DNA of 7,480 nt from DATARH01 sp050246595 (lineage in GTDB: Bacteria > Pseudomonadota > Alphaproteobacteria > ATCC43930 > CGMCC-115725). The notes beneath the pieces were generated by a model. That model did no database searches. It was not told the origin of the DNA and was given only the letters and a program-made list of their open reading frames with translations. Shown here piece by piece: positions 5,502-7,480 of the stretch. The stretch lies in assembly GCA_050246595.1 (NCBI GenBank), contig JBFWVT010000129.1:1-7480 (forward strand), given 5' to 3'. Both the position numbers and the translations under genes were made by a program. The stretch's first letter is position 1. Each line of letters begins with the position of its first letter.

Positions 5502-6050
5502 ATGCCGCGCTATCAGGAACTCGACGAAAGCCGGATGGACGACGCGCAACGCCGCGTCTACAACGACTGCAAGACCGGTCCGCGCGGCGCGGTGCCGCCG
5601 CCGGTGCATGTCTGGCTGCGCAGCCCCGGCCTCGCCGACAACGCGCACAAGCTTGGGGCGCATGTCCGCTTTGGCACGCAGTTCACGCCGCGCCAGACCG
5701 AGATCGCGATCCTGATGACCGCGCGTTACTGGACCGCGCAGTTTGAATGGGCGGCACATGTCCGGCTGGCGCGCGAGGCCGGACTGCCGCAGGATGTGAT
5801 CGACGCGATCGCCGAGCGCCGTACCCCATCGTTCAGCGATCCCGACGACCAGCTTGTTTATGATTTCTGCCGCGACTATTACGACGACCATCGGGTCGAC
5901 GATCCGACCTACCAGCGGGTCGTCGCGCGGTTCGGCGACCGGGGCATCGTCGATCTCGCCGGTCTGATCGGTTATTATTCGTTCGTCTCGGTCACGCTGA
6001 ACGTGTTCGAGGTGCCGATCCCGCCCGGCGCCGGGAAGCTGGAGGCGTAA
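5502..6050 (+). CDS. carboxymuconolactone decarboxylase (CMD/AhpD-fold) family protein
   Basis: A 182-residue all-helical protein with the CMD/AhpD core at about 62-96 (FTPRQTEIAILMTARYWTAQ, then FEWAAHVRLAREAGLP). The E82/H86 pair of the core is present, but the CxxC of peroxidatic AhpD proteins is missing, so alkylhydroperoxidase activity is unlikely. CMD-type lactone or decarboxylase chemistry, or an uncharacterised role, fits better. The C-terminal half (FSDPDDQLVYDFCRDYYDDHRV, then GLIGYYSFVSVTLNVFEVPIP) is the usual arrangement of the longer stand-alone CMD-like proteins. The ATG at 5502 follows GGAGAGATCA, a good ribosome binding site. It lies 44 bp before the CoA-transferase and is probably co-transcribed with it, which suggests a shared catabolic pathway of unknown substrate. 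Confidence 0.9.
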   Translation: MPRYQELDESRMDDAQRRVYNDCKTGPRGAVPPPVHVWLRSPGLADNAHKLGAHVRFGTQFTPRQTEIAILMTARYWTAQFEWAAHVRLAREAGLPQDVIDAIAERRTPSFSDPDDQLVYDFCRDYYDDHRVDDPTYQRVVARFGDRGIVDLAGLIGYYSFVSVTLNVFEVPIPPGAGKLEA

Positions 6051-6053
6051 ACC

Positions 6054-6079
6054 CCGGCATGTTCGGCCGGCATGTTCGG
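6054..6079 (+). repeat. perfect 13-bp tandem duplication in the operon gap
   Basis: CCGGCATGTTCGG occurs at 6054-6066 and again at 6067-6079. The first copy supplies the ATG at 6059, an upstream in-frame but unlikely start for the CoA-transferase. The duplication spaces the two genes without disrupting the ribosome binding site at about 6081-6092. Confidence 0.85.
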
Positions 6080-6094
6080 AAGGAAGCAGGGACC

Positions 6095-7333
6095 ATGAAC
6101 GATTTTTCGCCGATGACGGAGGGAAAGGCCCTGGCGCTGGGTCCCGGCGCGCTGGCCGGGCTCAAGGTGATCGACCTGACGCGCGTGCTCGGCGGCCCCT
6201 ACTGCACGATGGTGCTGTCCGACCACGGCGCCGAAATCATCAAGCTGGAGCCGCCGCAGGGCGACGAGACGCGCGAATGGGGTCCGCCCTTCGACGAGGC
6301 GGGCGACGCCAGCTACTATCTCGGCATCAACCGCAACAAGCAGGGCGTCGGTCTCGATCTGTCCAAACCCGCCGGCCGGCAGGTGCTGCTCCGCCTGCTT
6401 GAGGACGCCGACGTTCTGGTCGAGAATTTCAAGCCGGGCAGCATGGAGAAATGGGGTCTCGGCTACGAGGAGGTGCTGTCGCAGCGCTTTCCGCGCCTGA
6501 TCCATTGCCGCGTCTCCGGCTTCGGGGCCGACGGGCCGCTCGGCGGCTTCCCCGGCTACGACGCGGTGTTGCAGGCGATGGTCGGGCTGATGTCGATCAA
6601 CGGCACCGAGACCAGCGGCCCGACCCGGCTCGGCAATCCGATCGTCGATATCGCGACCGGATTGTTCTCGGCGATCGCGATACTGATGGCGCTCTACGAA
6701 CGCGAGAAATCGGGCAAGGGGCAGTATTGCGACATGACCCTGCATGATTGCGGCATGGCGCTGCTGCATCCGCATGCCGCGAATTTCTTCCTGAGCGGCA
6801 GGCGGCCAAAGGCGACCGGCAACCCGCATCCCAATCTCGCGCCGTATTCGAAATTCCAGACCCGGACCTGCGAGATCTTTGTCGCCGCCGGCAACGACCC
6901 CGCCTTCCGCAAATTCTGCGAATTCCTCGGCATGAAGGAGCTGGCGCGCGACGAGCGGTTTGCGACCAATGCCGGGCGCATCGTCAACCGTGATGCGCTG
7001 ACCGAGGCGCTGAACGCGCGCTTCGCAACCGAGGACGGGCACGAGCTGACCCGTCGCATGCTGGCCGCCGGTCTGCCCGCCGGGCCGGTGCTGCATGTCG
7101 ATGAGGCGATGGAAGCCGACCATACGGCGCACCGCAACATGGTGACCGAACTCGGCTCCTATCGCGGTCTCGGCACCCCGATCAAGCTGTCGCGCACGCC
7201 GGGCGGCACCAGGAGCGCGCCGCCGCGCTTTAACGAGCACGGCGAGGCGGTGCTGCGCGCCCGCGGCTTTTCCGATGCCGAGATCGCCGAACTGGCGCGG
7301 GACGGGGTACTGGTGCAGCAGCGCCGCAAGTAG
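6095..7333 (+). CDS. family III CoA-transferase (CaiB/BaiF type)
   Basis: A 412-residue class III CoA-transferase, close to the family's 390-430. These cytosolic enzymes move CoA between carboxylic acids (formyl/oxalyl, carnitine, bile acids, succinyl to aromatic acids). Family motifs in order: LKVIDLTRVLGGPYCTMVLSD at 23-43, GAEIIKLEPPQGDETR at 45-60, NRNKQGVGLDLS at 79-90, DVLVENFKPGSMEKWG at 106-121, GYDAVLQAMVG at 154-164, and D185 in NPIVDIATG, which aligns with the catalytic Asp169 of formyl-CoA transferase. The C-terminus has GLPAGPVL and RGFSDAEIAEL. The start chosen is ATG 6095 behind AAGGAAGCAGGGACC; the in-frame ATG at 6059 adds 12 residues with no family similarity and a poorer ribosome binding site. 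It follows the CMD-like gene by 44 bp and is probably its operon partner. The CoA donor and acceptor cannot be predicted. The IS5-type element begins about 20 bp after the stop. Confidence 0.93.
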   Translation: MNDFSPMTEGKALALGPGALAGLKVIDLTRVLGGPYCTMVLSDHGAEIIKLEPPQGDETREWGPPFDEAGDASYYLGINRNKQGVGLDLSKPAGRQVLLRLLEDADVLVENFKPGSMEKWGLGYEEVLSQRFPRLIHCRVSGFGADGPLGGFPGYDAVLQAMVGLMSINGTETSGPTRLGNPIVDIATGLFSAIAILMALYEREKSGKGQYCDMTLHDCGMALLHPHAANFFLSGRRPKATGNPHPNLAPYSKFQTRTCEIFVAAGNDPAFRKFCEFLGMKELARDERFATNAGRIVNRDALTEALNARFATEDGHELTRRMLAAGLPAGPVLHVDEAMEADHTAHRNMVTELGSYRGLGTPIKLSRTPGGTRSAPPRFNEHGEAVLRARGFSDAEIAELARDGVLVQQRRK

Positions 7334-7351
7334 CGGCCGATCCGCGTCACG

Positions 7352-7480
7352 CGTAAGAATGCCTAACAAAACCGGGAACGAGGGTGCGAGCGGGCTGTTG
7401 TGGGCGGCATGGCCAAGCCTCTCCTGTCCGATGAGTTGTGGAACCTGATCGAACCGCTGCTGCCGCCGGAGCGGCCGAAG
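7352..7480 (+). mobile_element. left end of an IS5-family insertion sequence
   Basis: The element appears to begin near GTAAGAATGCCTAACAAAAC (from about 7353), which resembles an IS5-type terminal inverted repeat, about 55 bp before the transposase start, and runs out of the window. The exact boundary and target duplication cannot be set without the right end. Confidence 0.6.
7409..7480 (+). CDS. IS5-family transposase, N-terminal fragment (24 residues visible)
   Basis: ATG at 7409 opens a frame to the window edge. The 24 residues contain LSDELWNLIEPLLPPERPK, the hallmark N-terminus (DUF4096-type) of IS5-family transposases, in which a xLTDxxWxxxxPLLPPxxxx segment precedes the DDE domain. 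The ribosome binding site is weak, and in-frame GTG codons just upstream could also start it. Intactness cannot be judged because the rest lies outside the window. Confidence 0.85.
   Translation, partial: MAKPLLSDELWNLIEPLLPPERPK

Noticed and set aside
5502..6050. Second selenoprotein candidate (AhpD-fold proteins can contain Sec)
   Set aside because: The frame has no internal UGA and the CxxC position is occupied by non-redox residues.
5975..7369. 464-codon minus-strand frame
   Set aside because: It is antisense to the CoA-transferase, His/Arg/Gln-rich and without motifs.

Overview
The window is GC-rich DNA (third codon positions strongly G/C) from a proteobacterium. The mix of protein families and the codon use suggest an alphaproteobacterium of the Rhodospirillales or Rhizobiales kind, but no marker gene here fixes the taxon. 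It is an accessory-type segment bounded by insertion sequences: the tail of an IS630-family transposase on the left and the first codons of an IS5-family transposase on the right.

Left part (1-2220). After the IS630 end there is a minus-strand TauD/TfdA-type Fe(II)/2-oxoglutarate dioxygenase (265-1080). Next come two very small minus-strand genes (1209-1358 and 1434-1532). Both encode single-pass membrane proteins that look like paralogues of each other. A plus-strand DUF1993 (DinB-like fold) gene follows at 1673-2182 and ends at a strong hairpin.

Centre (2220-4100), minus strand. The main observation is a gene at 2269-3036 that a standard gene finder would cut in two. Its frame is open throughout except for one in-frame UGA, which falls exactly on the first redox cysteine of a glutaredoxin CxxC motif (QPG-UGA-TSC). 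Read as selenocysteine, the gene encodes a 255-residue glutaredoxin-DinB fusion with a good ribosome binding site. An imperfect hairpin lies about 19 nt after the UGA, where a bacterial SECIS would be. This is the best candidate for something special in the window. Upstream of it on the same strand is an NAD(P)-dependent epimerase/dehydratase (3175-4095).

Right part (4100-7480), plus strand. Divergent from the epimerase is a zinc-independent quinone oxidoreductase of the MDR superfamily (4207-5200). It carries a +1 frameshift near 4945, so it is broken or the sequence has an error there. A repeat-rich gap follows (5201-5501), with a 16-bp perfect hairpin inside short inverted repeats and a 2.9-copy 16-bp tandem repeat. 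Then come a carboxymuconolactone-decarboxylase-like gene (5502-6050) and a family III (CaiB/BaiF) CoA-transferase (6095-7333), apparently one operon. The IS5-family element starts about 20 bp after the latter.

The enzymes (2OG dioxygenase, quinone oxidoreductase, CMD-like protein, CoA-transferase) fit small-molecule catabolism. The Grx-DinB and DUF1993 proteins fit thiol or redox chemistry. They are not arranged as one clear pathway, and no substrate can be read from the sequence.
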